Of a stretch of DNA of 48,763 bases, positions 42,201 to 48,763 are shown one piece after another (position 1 is the first letter of the stretch; the number at the start of each line of letters is the position of its first letter). Source of the stretch: Moheibacter stercoris. Lineage in GTDB: Bacteria; Bacteroidota; Bacteroidia; Flavobacteriales; Weeksellaceae. Position numbers and translations under genes: made by a program. Location of the stretch: positions 1 through 48,763 of the forward strand of contig NZ_JBEPMO010000017.1 in NCBI RefSeq assembly GCF_040545805.1, in the 5' to 3' direction. The notes beneath the pieces were generated by a model. That model did no database searches and was not told where the DNA came from. It was given only the letters and a program-made list of their open reading frames with translations.

Positions 42201-42472
42201 AAGACGAAATGTTTGCCAATGTTTTTGATAGAACCTTCATCAAATTACGCTCAGTTGTACTAGAATATGATTTCACGAGCTTATTAAATCCAAATAGTTT
42301 CATCAAAGGAATTTCAGCCAATATTTCGGGTTACAACTTGGCTTTATGGAAAAAATCCAAAGGTTTAATGTCCGATCCAGATTTCCAAATTGGCGGACCT
42401 TCTGGTAGCGGAAACGATATTCAAGATCCTTCATCAAGATGGATTGGAATGGGATTCAATGTTAAATTTTAA
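39281..42472 (+). CDS. SusC/RagA-family TonB-linked outer-membrane protein
   Basis: The 1063-residue protein has a signal peptide (1-19), a carboxypeptidase-like N-terminal extension (about 25-95, GGSVKSPDGFTLSDVLV), a plug domain (about 110-220, with PVIVIDGVIVN and GSRGKDGAILVTTK) and a 22-stranded barrel ending in the terminal Phe of GMGFNVKF. It imports a bulky nutrient through the outer membrane, driven by TonB, together with the SusD lipoprotein 11 bp downstream. The phosphatase and phospholipase C downstream point to phospholipid-derived or organophosphate substrates rather than to a glycan. Confidence 0.95.
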   Translation: MRGFLSVTLFLLFGLLWGQTKESDLIGGSVKSPDGFTLSDVLVENKSTGSVVYSDADGNFTIEASPNDVLRFELLNHETMELNVGADQQYNIVLNESGINELEGVVITALGISKDEKKVGYATQEVETDRMASITTPSLGSMFSGEVAGMNVSNPTGLQQAPVITLRGKNPVIVIDGVIVNTEAYSALNQNDIENINILKGTTASALYGSRGKDGAILVTTKKAKREGVSVEFSQNTMFTAGYTVFPDTQKEYGAGSNGQYEFWDGADGGINDGDMIWGPKFVPGRKIAQWNSPILDTQTGQIIEWYGNVAGTQYDDRTRYQRVPIDWKYHDNLKTFLRTGSITNTNFAVNLKSEKGSLRLAGNYVNMEDRVPEMRLNRGGLSLNGVLNITDRLRLNSKLSYNRTYSPNIQNYDYNPANYIYTILVWMGGDVDGAALRDNHWVPGMEGYRQANFNYAWHNNPWFNVHHYRNERLTNVLNGQIGFEYDATDELSFKTDVSLIADDTTREIKSPKSYFNYSSGREGNYTATKYSNNMLDYNFMGTYTKDLFHGDVEIIANAGASGNYWKYNYTSSQTDGLIVPGVYNLGNSQGQVSTSNRITERLIYSLYATLDIGLFDVLYMNASVRNDWNSTLPAENRSYFYPSLSGSVLLNNLFNMNKSTVDLVKLYGSWAKVSGGLDPYSLNNYYVTGEMNYNGNQSAYYPSLLANSNIKPQTTESYEVGLSSSFFHKRLTLDMAYYRTLDYNQIIALPVSESSGYNTRYVNGNEYTTNGLEITVGIVPIKTENFNWKTTLNFATSEQKLTEIYGGQERFGNLRLNDRIDSYYDYKWMTNSEGQVILNAATGMPTRDPYVKYLGHFNPDWTFGFNNTFKYKNWKLDIGIDGSIGGVMRSQIVEKLWWGGQHPSSTLWRDQEYASGHYVFVPNGVNVVGGEIVYDVNGNILSDTRQYAAHTTPISWQAWSQNYPYQARVLEDEDEMFANVFDRTFIKLRSVVLEYDFTSLLNPNSFIKGISANISGYNLALWKKSKGLMSDPDFQIGGPSGSGNDIQDPSSRWIGMGFNVKF

Positions 42473-42483
42473 TTCAAACACCA

Positions 42484-43965
42484 ATGAAAAAATATTTTAA
42501 AATACTCGCAATTCTAGCTGTAGGTGCATTTACAATCAGTTGCGAATCTGATTTAGACGAAATCAACACCAACCCAAATGACCCTTCACAAGTTTCACCA
42601 GAATTGTTGTTGACTTATGCACAACGAAATAGCTTTCAAATCGAAAGCAAAGACCCAAACTATGCTCTGCGTATGTTGGTTTATACTGGTATTGAAAATC
42701 AATACCAATACTACAAATGGGCAAATGGAAGTTTTGGCAAATACAATGTTCTGATGAACGTTACCAAAATGATGGAAGAAGCAGAACGTGTTGACAACGA
42801 AAATTACTTGGCAATTGGGAAGTTTCTACGTGCGTATCATTTCTATTCTTTAACCATGCGTTTTGGAGAAATACCTTATTCAGAAGCATTAAAAGGAGAA
42901 ACCGAAGGCTTTTTTCAACCCAAGTATGATACACAAGCTGATGTTTTCGTTGGAATTTTAAACGAATTAAAAGAAGCCAATGATTTAATCAATTCACAAG
43001 ATCCAATCAATGGGGATATTGTATATGGTGGAGATGCTACGAAATGGAAAAAATTGATCAATACATTTCGTTTGAAAGTGTTGATGACTTTATCCAATAA
43101 AGGAACTGTTGGAAATATCAACGTAGCGCAAGAATTTGCCACTATTTACAACACTCAACCATTGATGATGTCCAATCAAGATAGTGGTTTGATGGAATTT
43201 TTTGATCAAGCAAACAACCGTTATACATTCTTCAACGATAGTGATTACGGAAGTAGTTTGTATATGTCTGATTCTTTTATTGAATTATTTCAAGAAAGAC
43301 AAGACCCAAGAATTTTTAGTTTTGCAGAAAGAACAACTTCTGCAGCAACTGCTGGTTTAGCGATTACGGACTTTGATGCTTATAACGGTGGAAATCCAAC
43401 TGCTCCCTATTCTGATAATGAAATTTTGATTCAACAAGGAAACATTTCCAAAGTAAATGAGCGTTTTTACAAAAATCCAACCAACGAACCATCCAATTTC
43501 TTGAGTTATTCAGAACAAGAATTTATGTTGGCCGAGGCTTCACTTAGAGGATGGATTAGTTCCAACGCCAAAGAACATTACGAAAATGCGATTGAATCTT
43601 CCTTTGAATTCTATATTTCCAATGTTCCAGATGCGCATTTGTATTTCGAAGGATTTGACATCAATACTTACATCAATCAGCCATTGGTAAACTTGGACAA
43701 TGCAAATTCAACCGAACAGAAATTAAACTTTGTCATGCTTCAAAAATACATGACCATGTTTCACCAAAATTCATGGACAGCATATTTTGATTATTTGCGT
43801 ACTGGATTTCCTGAATTGCCACAACAAGCTGGCGTGACTCCACCTTTGAGATGGTTGTATCCAAATTCAGAATACAACAACAATACAGTAAATTTAGAAG
43901 AATCCTTGCAACGTCAATTTGGTGGAAACGACAACATTCGATCGATCACATGGTTGTATCAATAA
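42484..43965 (+). CDS. SusD/RagB-family nutrient-binding lipoprotein
   Basis: The lipoprotein signal ends at ISC with the lipidated Cys at 20. The mature N-terminus (ESDLDEINTNPNDPSQVSPE) and the helical TPR-like body of 493 residues place it in the SusD-like group that pairs with peptide- or small-molecule-type SusC proteins rather than with the starch-type SusD. It forms the lid over the SusC barrel. It is 11 bp after susC and 21 bp before the phosphatase gene, so all three are probably one transcript. Confidence 0.93.
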   Translation: MKKYFKILAILAVGAFTISCESDLDEINTNPNDPSQVSPELLLTYAQRNSFQIESKDPNYALRMLVYTGIENQYQYYKWANGSFGKYNVLMNVTKMMEEAERVDNENYLAIGKFLRAYHFYSLTMRFGEIPYSEALKGETEGFFQPKYDTQADVFVGILNELKEANDLINSQDPINGDIVYGGDATKWKKLINTFRLKVLMTLSNKGTVGNINVAQEFATIYNTQPLMMSNQDSGLMEFFDQANNRYTFFNDSDYGSSLYMSDSFIELFQERQDPRIFSFAERTTSAATAGLAITDFDAYNGGNPTAPYSDNEILIQQGNISKVNERFYKNPTNEPSNFLSYSEQEFMLAEASLRGWISSNAKEHYENAIESSFEFYISNVPDAHLYFEGFDINTYINQPLVNLDNANSTEQKLNFVMLQKYMTMFHQNSWTAYFDYLRTGFPELPQQAGVTPPLRWLYPNSEYNNNTVNLEESLQRQFGGNDNIRSITWLYQ

Positions 43966-43986
43966 ATTATTTTAAAAATTAAAAAT

Positions 43987-45039
43987 ATGAAAAGAAAAAT
44001 ATTCGTAGCCTTATTTTGTTTAGGATTGATGTCCTTAAAAGGTCAAGACGACAAAGTTATATTTGTCACATTAGATGGATTGCGTTGGGAAGAATTGTAC
44101 AAAGGAATTGATTTGGAACTTGCCAAAAACAAAGAATACAACAAAGACATGGAAGCCATCTTGAAGAAATTCGATGCGCCTACCGAAAAAGAAAGAAGAG
44201 AAAAATTGATGCCTTTTTCTTGGTCTCATATTGCCAAACACGGTTTGATGATCGGGAACAGAGAAGAAGGAAGCAAGGTTGATTTGACCAATGCCTATCA
44301 TTTTTCGTATCCAGGATATAGTGAATTGTTTACAGGGTACGCCGACAATGAACGTGTGAATTCCAATAATTATGTGATGAATCCCAATGTCACGGTGATG
44401 GAATATTTAAACCAAACAAAAAACTATAAAAATTCTGTTTTGGCTTTCGGAAGCTGGGATATGTTCAACTATATCATCAATGACGAGCGAAGCAAAGTGC
44501 CAGTCAATGCAGGTTATATGCATTCTTTGAATCCTAAACCTTCTGAAAAAGAAAGATGGATCAACCAAACGATGGATTTTACTCCGAAAAGATGGGGAAC
44601 TGTTCGCTTTGATGTGTTCACGAATTTATATGCCATGGAGGCTTTGAAAACCCAAAAACCAAAATTCATGACTGTAAGTTATTGTGAAACCGACGATTTT
44701 TCTCACGATGGATTGTACAATCAATACATTACTTCGGCCAATCGTATCGATCAATTTATTCAAGAATTATATGAATATACGCAACAAGATCCTTTTTACA
44801 AAGACCAAACAACCTTTGTGATCACAACAGATCATGGTAGAGGTGAAGGCGATGAGTGGAAACATCATAGCAACAAAATTGATGGAGCGGGAGAAACATG
44901 GATCATGATTTTCGGACCTAAAACACCAAAAATCAATCCGAAGAACCAATTTTATAACAACCAAATCGCGGCAACTATCGCGAAATTATTGGGTGAAGAG
45001 TTCAAATCAGAACAACCGATTGGAAAGCCTATCTTCTAA
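43987..45039 (+). CDS. exported alkaline-phosphatase-superfamily enzyme
   Basis: A signal peptide (1-20, MSLKGQ) precedes the alkaline phosphatase fold. Metal ligands are Asp30 in FVTLDGLRW and the set in TTDHGRGEG (Asp, His). The nucleophile is likely the Ser or Thr around FSYPGYSELFTG. The 350 residues are shorter than sulfatases and close to nucleotide-pyrophosphatase/phosphodiesterase-like enzymes. Beside phospholipase C it would fit as the enzyme that strips phosphate from the released phosphocholine or phosphoethanolamine, or as a phosphodiesterase on glycerophosphodiesters. A terminator follows. Confidence 0.85.
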   Translation: MKRKIFVALFCLGLMSLKGQDDKVIFVTLDGLRWEELYKGIDLELAKNKEYNKDMEAILKKFDAPTEKERREKLMPFSWSHIAKHGLMIGNREEGSKVDLTNAYHFSYPGYSELFTGYADNERVNSNNYVMNPNVTVMEYLNQTKNYKNSVLAFGSWDMFNYIINDERSKVPVNAGYMHSLNPKPSEKERWINQTMDFTPKRWGTVRFDVFTNLYAMEALKTQKPKFMTVSYCETDDFSHDGLYNQYITSANRIDQFIQELYEYTQQDPFYKDQTTFVITTDHGRGEGDEWKHHSNKIDGAGETWIMIFGPKTPKINPKNQFYNNQIAATIAKLLGEEFKSEQPIGKPIF

Positions 45040-45060
45040 ATCCCTATCATAATGCGTTTG

Positions 45061-45095
45061 CTCCGGCAAGCAATTCGTTTGCCGGAGTTTTTTTT
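45061..45095 (+). terminator. intrinsic terminator between phosphatase and phospholipase genes
   Basis: CTCCGGCAA (45061-45069) pairs with TTGCCGGAG (45079-45087), and eight T follow. It is strong, so the phospholipase gene is either transcribed separately or expressed at a lower level by read-through. Confidence 0.9.
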
Positions 45096-45181
45096 GCTAA
45101 TCTTAATTTCATCCAACCTTAATATTTTCCTAACTCCTAAACCATGTAATAGTATTAATTTCAAACCATCATTCAATTCAA

Positions 45182-47596
45182 ATGGAAACCAGAAGATCAT
45201 TTTTGAAAAAGTCCTCACTATTAGCAGGTTCTACTATATTGGCATCTTCCATGCCCAATTCTATTTTAAAAGCAATGTCTATTGAAGCCGATCCAGGTTC
45301 TACTTTTTTAGATGCAGAACACATTGTTTTTTTAATGCAGGAAAATAGATCTTTTGACCATTCTTATGGAACTTTAAAAGGTGTAAGAGGATTCAACGAT
45401 CCAAGAGCCATCGACTTACCATCAGGTTTGCCCGTCTGGTTTCAACAAAACAAACAAGGGAAATCCTATGTTCCCTTTCGTTTGGACATGAAAAACACAA
45501 AATCGACTTGGATGGGTTCTTTGCCACATAGCTGGAAAGATATGGTTGCGGCAAGAAATCATGGGAAAATGGATCAATGGTTGGAAGCCAAAAAACCAGG
45601 GAAAGCCGAATACCAACATTTGCCTTTAACAATGGGATATTATGATCGACAAGATATTCCCTTTTATTATGCATTTGCTGATGCATTTACAGTTTGCGAT
45701 CATCATTTTTGTTCTACATTAACGGGAACAAGTCCCAATAGATCGTATTTCTGGGCAGGTACCGTTCGAGAAAAAGCGCACGATCCCCATTCAATGGCTC
45801 ATGTTAACAATGGTCAAATTGTTTTCAAAGATGTAAGTTGGAAAACCTATCCTGAACGTCTGGAAGAAGCAGGAATTTCTTGGATGGTGTATCAAAACGA
45901 ATTGAGCATTCCATCTGGACTAACTTCTGATGAAGACAATTGGTTGTCCAATTTCACCAATAATAACTTGGAATTTCACAAACAATACGGTGTTCGTTTT
46001 CATCCTGCTCATTTCGAATGGATGAATAAAGAATTAACAGAAGTTCTATCATACTTAAAAGATGAAAATTTATCCCACGAAGAACGTACGAAATTAATTG
46101 ACAAGAAAATTCAACTAGAAAAGGATATCATAGAATTTTCACCAGAAAATTTCAAGAAGCAATCTGAATTTTTTCAAAACATTCATCGAAAAGGATTGTT
46201 GACCAATACCGAAGATCCCAATTATCGCGAATTGGAAGATGTGGAAATCAACGGTCAAAAATTTAAAGCTCCAAAAGGCGATATTTTTTATCAATTCAGA
46301 AAAGATGTCAATGAGGGGAAACTGCCAACCGTTTCTTGGTTGGTCGCACCCTGTAATTTCTCAGATCATCCAGGCGCACCTTGGTTCGGAGCTTGGTATG
46401 TTTCAGAAGCGCTCGATATTTTGACAAAAAATCCTGAAATATGGAAAAAGACGATTTTCATTTTAACTTATGATGAAAACGACGGATATTTTGATCATTT
46501 ACCACCGTATGTTGCACCAAACCTAAATAATACTAAGGAAGGAGCCACTACCAATATTCCGACTGCCGACGAATTTGTAGAAGGAAAAGACAATCTTGGG
46601 CTAGGTTTTAGAGTTCCAATGGTTATCGCTTCTCCTTGGACCAGAGGCGGATACGTAAGCAGTGAAGTTTTTGACCTAACCTCCAATTTGCAGTTTTTAG
46701 AATATTTCCTCGAAAAGAAAACAGGTAAAAAGATCATAGAAGAAAACATCGGGCAATGGAGGAGAGCTGTATGCGGAAATTTAACATCCGTTTTTAGAGA
46801 AGCAAAAGCCGAAAAAGAATCAGCCGATTATCTAATAGATCGTAACGAAACAATTGCTTCAGTTTATGCAGCAAAGGACAAACAAATTCCAACAGTTGTT
46901 AAGGGTTTTACCTTGGAAGAACTGAAAAATTTACAAAAGGAAAATAAACTAAACAATCTTCTACCCAAACAAGAGCCTGGGACCAAACCAGCTTGTCCCA
47001 TTCCGTATAATTTGATGATGAATTTTTATCAAAAACAAGGGCAACCTTCACTTCAGATGAAATCATTGCCATCCAAAATCAATACCAAACCCAATGCAGC
47101 AGCACCTTTTCAGGTCTATGATTTAAAAAAGCTAACCCAGAATTTTACCAACCCAATTTTAAACTTTACTGTTTCCATGAATCAAACCTTAGATTTTCCT
47201 CTTGATATTATTTCAAATGAATACCATTTCAAAGCATTTGCACCAAACGGATTCTACCGTGAATTCAAAGGAGATAGAAAAAAACATCCAAATTTGATGA
47301 TTAATCTTATTCCAATTGGAAATCAGCAAAGTCTGCAATTCTATTTTCAGAATCCTCAAAAAGAAAAGTTTACCTTAATGTTAGCTGATAATTCCTACCA
47401 TCGTAAATCAATGGATATTCAGGTGAAATCAACTGAAGATCAATTATTTGTAGATTTGAAGGATACAAATGGCTGGTACGATTATACCTTGACAATCAAA
47501 GGTTTTCCTCAATTTTCGCAAAGATTTGCGGGACATATAGGAAATGGCAATGTCAGTATAACCGACCCATTGATGGGCAATCTAATCAAACCTTAA
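45182..47596 (+). CDS. phosphocholine-specific phospholipase C
   Basis: The 804-residue enzyme starts with a Tat signal (ETRRSFLKKSSLLAGS), so it is exported folded. The phosphoesterase domain has MQENRSFDHSYGTLKGVRGF near 46-65, STLTGTSPNRSYFW near 175-190, the His-containing FSDHPGAPWFGAWYVSEAL near 390 and LTYDENDGYFDHLPP near 425. Two C-terminal beta domains of the DUF756 kind follow (about 630-715 and 720-800). This matches the family that hydrolyses phosphatidylcholine or sphingomyelin to phosphocholine and diacylglycerol or ceramide. Clustering with SusCD and a phosphatase suggests nutrient acquisition. Confidence 0.92.
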   Translation: METRRSFLKKSSLLAGSTILASSMPNSILKAMSIEADPGSTFLDAEHIVFLMQENRSFDHSYGTLKGVRGFNDPRAIDLPSGLPVWFQQNKQGKSYVPFRLDMKNTKSTWMGSLPHSWKDMVAARNHGKMDQWLEAKKPGKAEYQHLPLTMGYYDRQDIPFYYAFADAFTVCDHHFCSTLTGTSPNRSYFWAGTVREKAHDPHSMAHVNNGQIVFKDVSWKTYPERLEEAGISWMVYQNELSIPSGLTSDEDNWLSNFTNNNLEFHKQYGVRFHPAHFEWMNKELTEVLSYLKDENLSHEERTKLIDKKIQLEKDIIEFSPENFKKQSEFFQNIHRKGLLTNTEDPNYRELEDVEINGQKFKAPKGDIFYQFRKDVNEGKLPTVSWLVAPCNFSDHPGAPWFGAWYVSEALDILTKNPEIWKKTIFILTYDENDGYFDHLPPYVAPNLNNTKEGATTNIPTADEFVEGKDNLGLGFRVPMVIASPWTRGGYVSSEVFDLTSNLQFLEYFLEKKTGKKIIEENIGQWRRAVCGNLTSVFREAKAEKESADYLIDRNETIASVYAAKDKQIPTVVKGFTLEELKNLQKENKLNNLLPKQEPGTKPACPIPYNLMMNFYQKQGQPSLQMKSLPSKINTKPNAAAPFQVYDLKKLTQNFTNPILNFTVSMNQTLDFPLDIISNEYHFKAFAPNGFYREFKGDRKKHPNLMINLIPIGNQQSLQFYFQNPQKEKFTLMLADNSYHRKSMDIQVKSTEDQLFVDLKDTNGWYDYTLTIKGFPQFSQRFAGHIGNGNVSITDPLMGNLIKP

Positions 47597-47633
47597 CGAA
47601 GGATTTTTTCATTAAAATCGTTGATATTTCATT

Positions 47634-47662
47634 AGTCGTCTGTTCGCAGGCGACTTTTTTTT
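47634..47662 (+). terminator. intrinsic terminator of the phospholipase C gene
   Basis: AGTCGTCTG (47634-47642), the stable TTCG tetraloop, CAGGCGACT (47647-47655) and eight T. The stem has one G-U pair. Confidence 0.92.
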
Positions 47663-47821
47663 CTTTTGGGCGGCTCTCCTTGCTCGACTACTATATAGTA
47701 TAAAGAAGGAGAGAAAGATCTTGCAACGCGACCGGGCTATCCATTACACTTACGAAGTATGTACCGCAGGTAATCCCTACTGCGAGGAAGTAGGAAGTAG
47801 GAAATGTGATGGTGTTTATGT

Positions 47822-47844
47822 CATTGCGAGCTTCTCGCAGCAAT
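47822..47844. repeat. palindromic CATTGCGAG repeat, short form
   Basis: CATTGCGAGCTTCTCGCAGC followed by AAT folds into a hairpin with ATTGC/GCAAT ends. It belongs to the same family as the elements inside the glycosyltransferase gene and at 47859 and 47993. Confidence 0.7.
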
Positions 47845-47858
47845 TTATTCATGTCTTG

Positions 47859-47883
47859 TCATTGCGAGCGCAGCGCGGCAATC
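47859..47883. repeat. palindromic CATTGCGAG repeat
   Basis: TCATTGCGAGCGCAGCGCGG followed by CAATC. The same 22-bp core (ATTGCGAGCGCAGCGCGG then CAAT) recurs at 47997-48017. Confidence 0.8.
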
Positions 47884-47994
47884 TCCCCATTTACTATATT
47901 ATATATAAGATAATGTATCATCATCAACTATTCCCTTTGCGCCCCTTTGTACTTTCGCGTCCCTTTGCGTCATAATTAAATCAATCCGGTCAGT

Positions 47995-48018
47995 TATTGC
48001 GAGCGCAGCGCGGCAATC
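47995..48018. repeat. palindromic ATTGCGAG repeat, second copy
   Basis: It is identical to the 47859 copy over the core (ATTGCGAGCGCAGCGCGG then CAATCT) and is followed by a similar TATATTATATATAAG-like AT tract, so the repeated unit may be longer than the palindrome. Confidence 0.8.
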
Positions 48019-48271
48019 TTTCCCAATTCTATTATATATAAGTATAACTTTTCCCTTTGCTGACCTTTTCATCATAAAAACCACCAAAACTTATAAAAAC
48101 CCTCCATATCCAAAACCTATCAAAACCCCAAAAAGACGATTTCTACCTCAAAATCCCAAACGAAACAAAGAAAACCCCAGAAAGGAAGAAAAAACTTTTA
48201 CATGTAAAGTTCAGATTGAAAGCGGACTAGGGTTATAAAGCAAAAAACTTTGAAAAAAAGATGTAAAAACA

Positions 48272-48304
48272 TTTGGTGGAACGGAGAAACTGCCCGTATA
48301 TTTG
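48272..48304 (+). promoter_or_regulatory. rRNA promoter P1
   Basis: TTTG (48272-48275), 21 bp, TATATTTG (48297-48304): a perfect Bacteroidota promoter preceded by an A-rich tract. About 300 nt of leader would precede 16S. Confidence 0.75.
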
Positions 48305-48432
48305 CACTCCTTTTACGAGAGAAATCAAGTAAAGGGAGCGAAGAAAGAGAGACGTTCATTGTAGGTAGATATAGATTGGGAGTGGCCTTAAAATTTGGTC
48401 AAAAAAAATTTTAAAAAAAACTTTCAAAAATA

Positions 48433-48463
48433 TTTGCAGGAATGAAAAAGTTGCTTACCTTTG
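48433..48463 (+). promoter_or_regulatory. rRNA promoter P2
   Basis: TTTG (48433-48436), 19 bp, TACCTTTG (48456-48463): a second perfect match, preceded by an AT-rich stretch like an UP element. Both P1 and P2 transcripts then carry a GAGA(C/A)GTTCATT block (48350-48361 and 48497-48508); the second could be a boxA-like antitermination site. Confidence 0.75.
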
Positions 48464-48605
48464 CACCCGCTTTGAAGCACAAGCGAAGCGATACTGAGAA
48501 GTTCATTTGAAATTATAGAAAAGAAGAAAAAAAAGCCAAAAGGAAAAACGGTCAATTCCGATGGCAGGATTCAAGATTCGAAGTCAAAAAATACTTAAAA
48601 AATTT

Positions 48606-48763
<158 letters not shown>

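Larger units (their letters stand above)
47597..48605. other. gene-free kilobase before the rRNA operon
   Basis: No credible gene is present. The stretch holds the phospholipase terminator, a CTCTCCTT/AAGGAGAG inverted repeat (47674-47713), palindromic CATTGCGAG repeats, a CCTTTGCG-rich stretch (47932-47970), a long A-rich, G-poor part (48060-48260) and the tandem rRNA promoters. Confidence 0.8.

Noticed and set aside
47721..47975. 84-codon plus-strand frame before the rRNA operon
   Set aside because: Its translation is that of the palindromic CATTGCGAG repeats; it has no promoter and no conserved features.

Overview
The window comes from a low-GC member of the Bacteroidota, class Flavobacteriia. 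The signs are a 16S rRNA 5' end with flavobacterial signature at the right edge, SusC/SusD genes, two secreted proteins with C-terminal type IX secretion (T9SS) sorting domains, TAnnTTTG promoters with TTTG -33 boxes, TTG starts and no obvious Shine-Dalgarno use. The few 16S variable bases visible look more like Weeksellaceae (Empedobacter/Weeksella-like) than Flavobacteriaceae, but 158 bases are too few to be firm.

Left part (1-13.6 kb, mostly minus strand): a secreted SGNH-type esterase with PKD and T9SS domains; a likely RNA/ribosome-repair operon rtcB - prfH - TPR gene, preceded by a promoter, a 26-codon leader ORF and an intrinsic terminator that look like an attenuator; a small membrane protein; a ~2000-residue alpha-2-macroglobulin-like protein with an intact CSEQ thioester; and a glycosyltransferase. 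Both large genes carry in-frame copies of dispersed palindromic repeats. Then on the plus strand: miaE-like tRNA hydroxylase, the radical-SAM / DNA-metabolism protein pair (TIGR03916/TIGR03915 type) and a PhnA-like protein.

Middle (16.4-31 kb): a stretch of nearly 800 bp with no intact gene but with a good minus-strand promoter, a broken small reading frame and a terminator, downstream of a TPR/HTH regulator; GNAT acetyltransferase, kbl, a methyltransferase, a penicillin-binding-protein-like serine hydrolase with a metallo-beta-lactamase-fold partner, an alpha/beta hydrolase, and a LytS/LytTR two-component operon (TPR protein, kinase fused to a 2TM domain, a double-2TM protein, response regulator) preceded by a 21-bp-spaced direct repeat that looks like its operator.

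Right part (30-48.8 kb): zinc alcohol dehydrogenase and dienelactone hydrolase, a long-chain acyl-CoA synthetase, a luciferase-like monooxygenase, an iron-type ABC permease/ATPase with an overlapping SDR gene, a secreted PQQ sugar dehydrogenase, then SusC - SusD - alkaline-phosphatase-family enzyme - phosphocholine-specific phospholipase C, which together look like a phospholipid-head-group foraging locus. The last kilobase holds palindromic repeats, two tandem rRNA promoters and the start of a 16S gene.

No CRISPR array, tRNA gene, transposase or prophage gene was seen. Several small AT-rich hypothetical genes are scattered among conserved ones.
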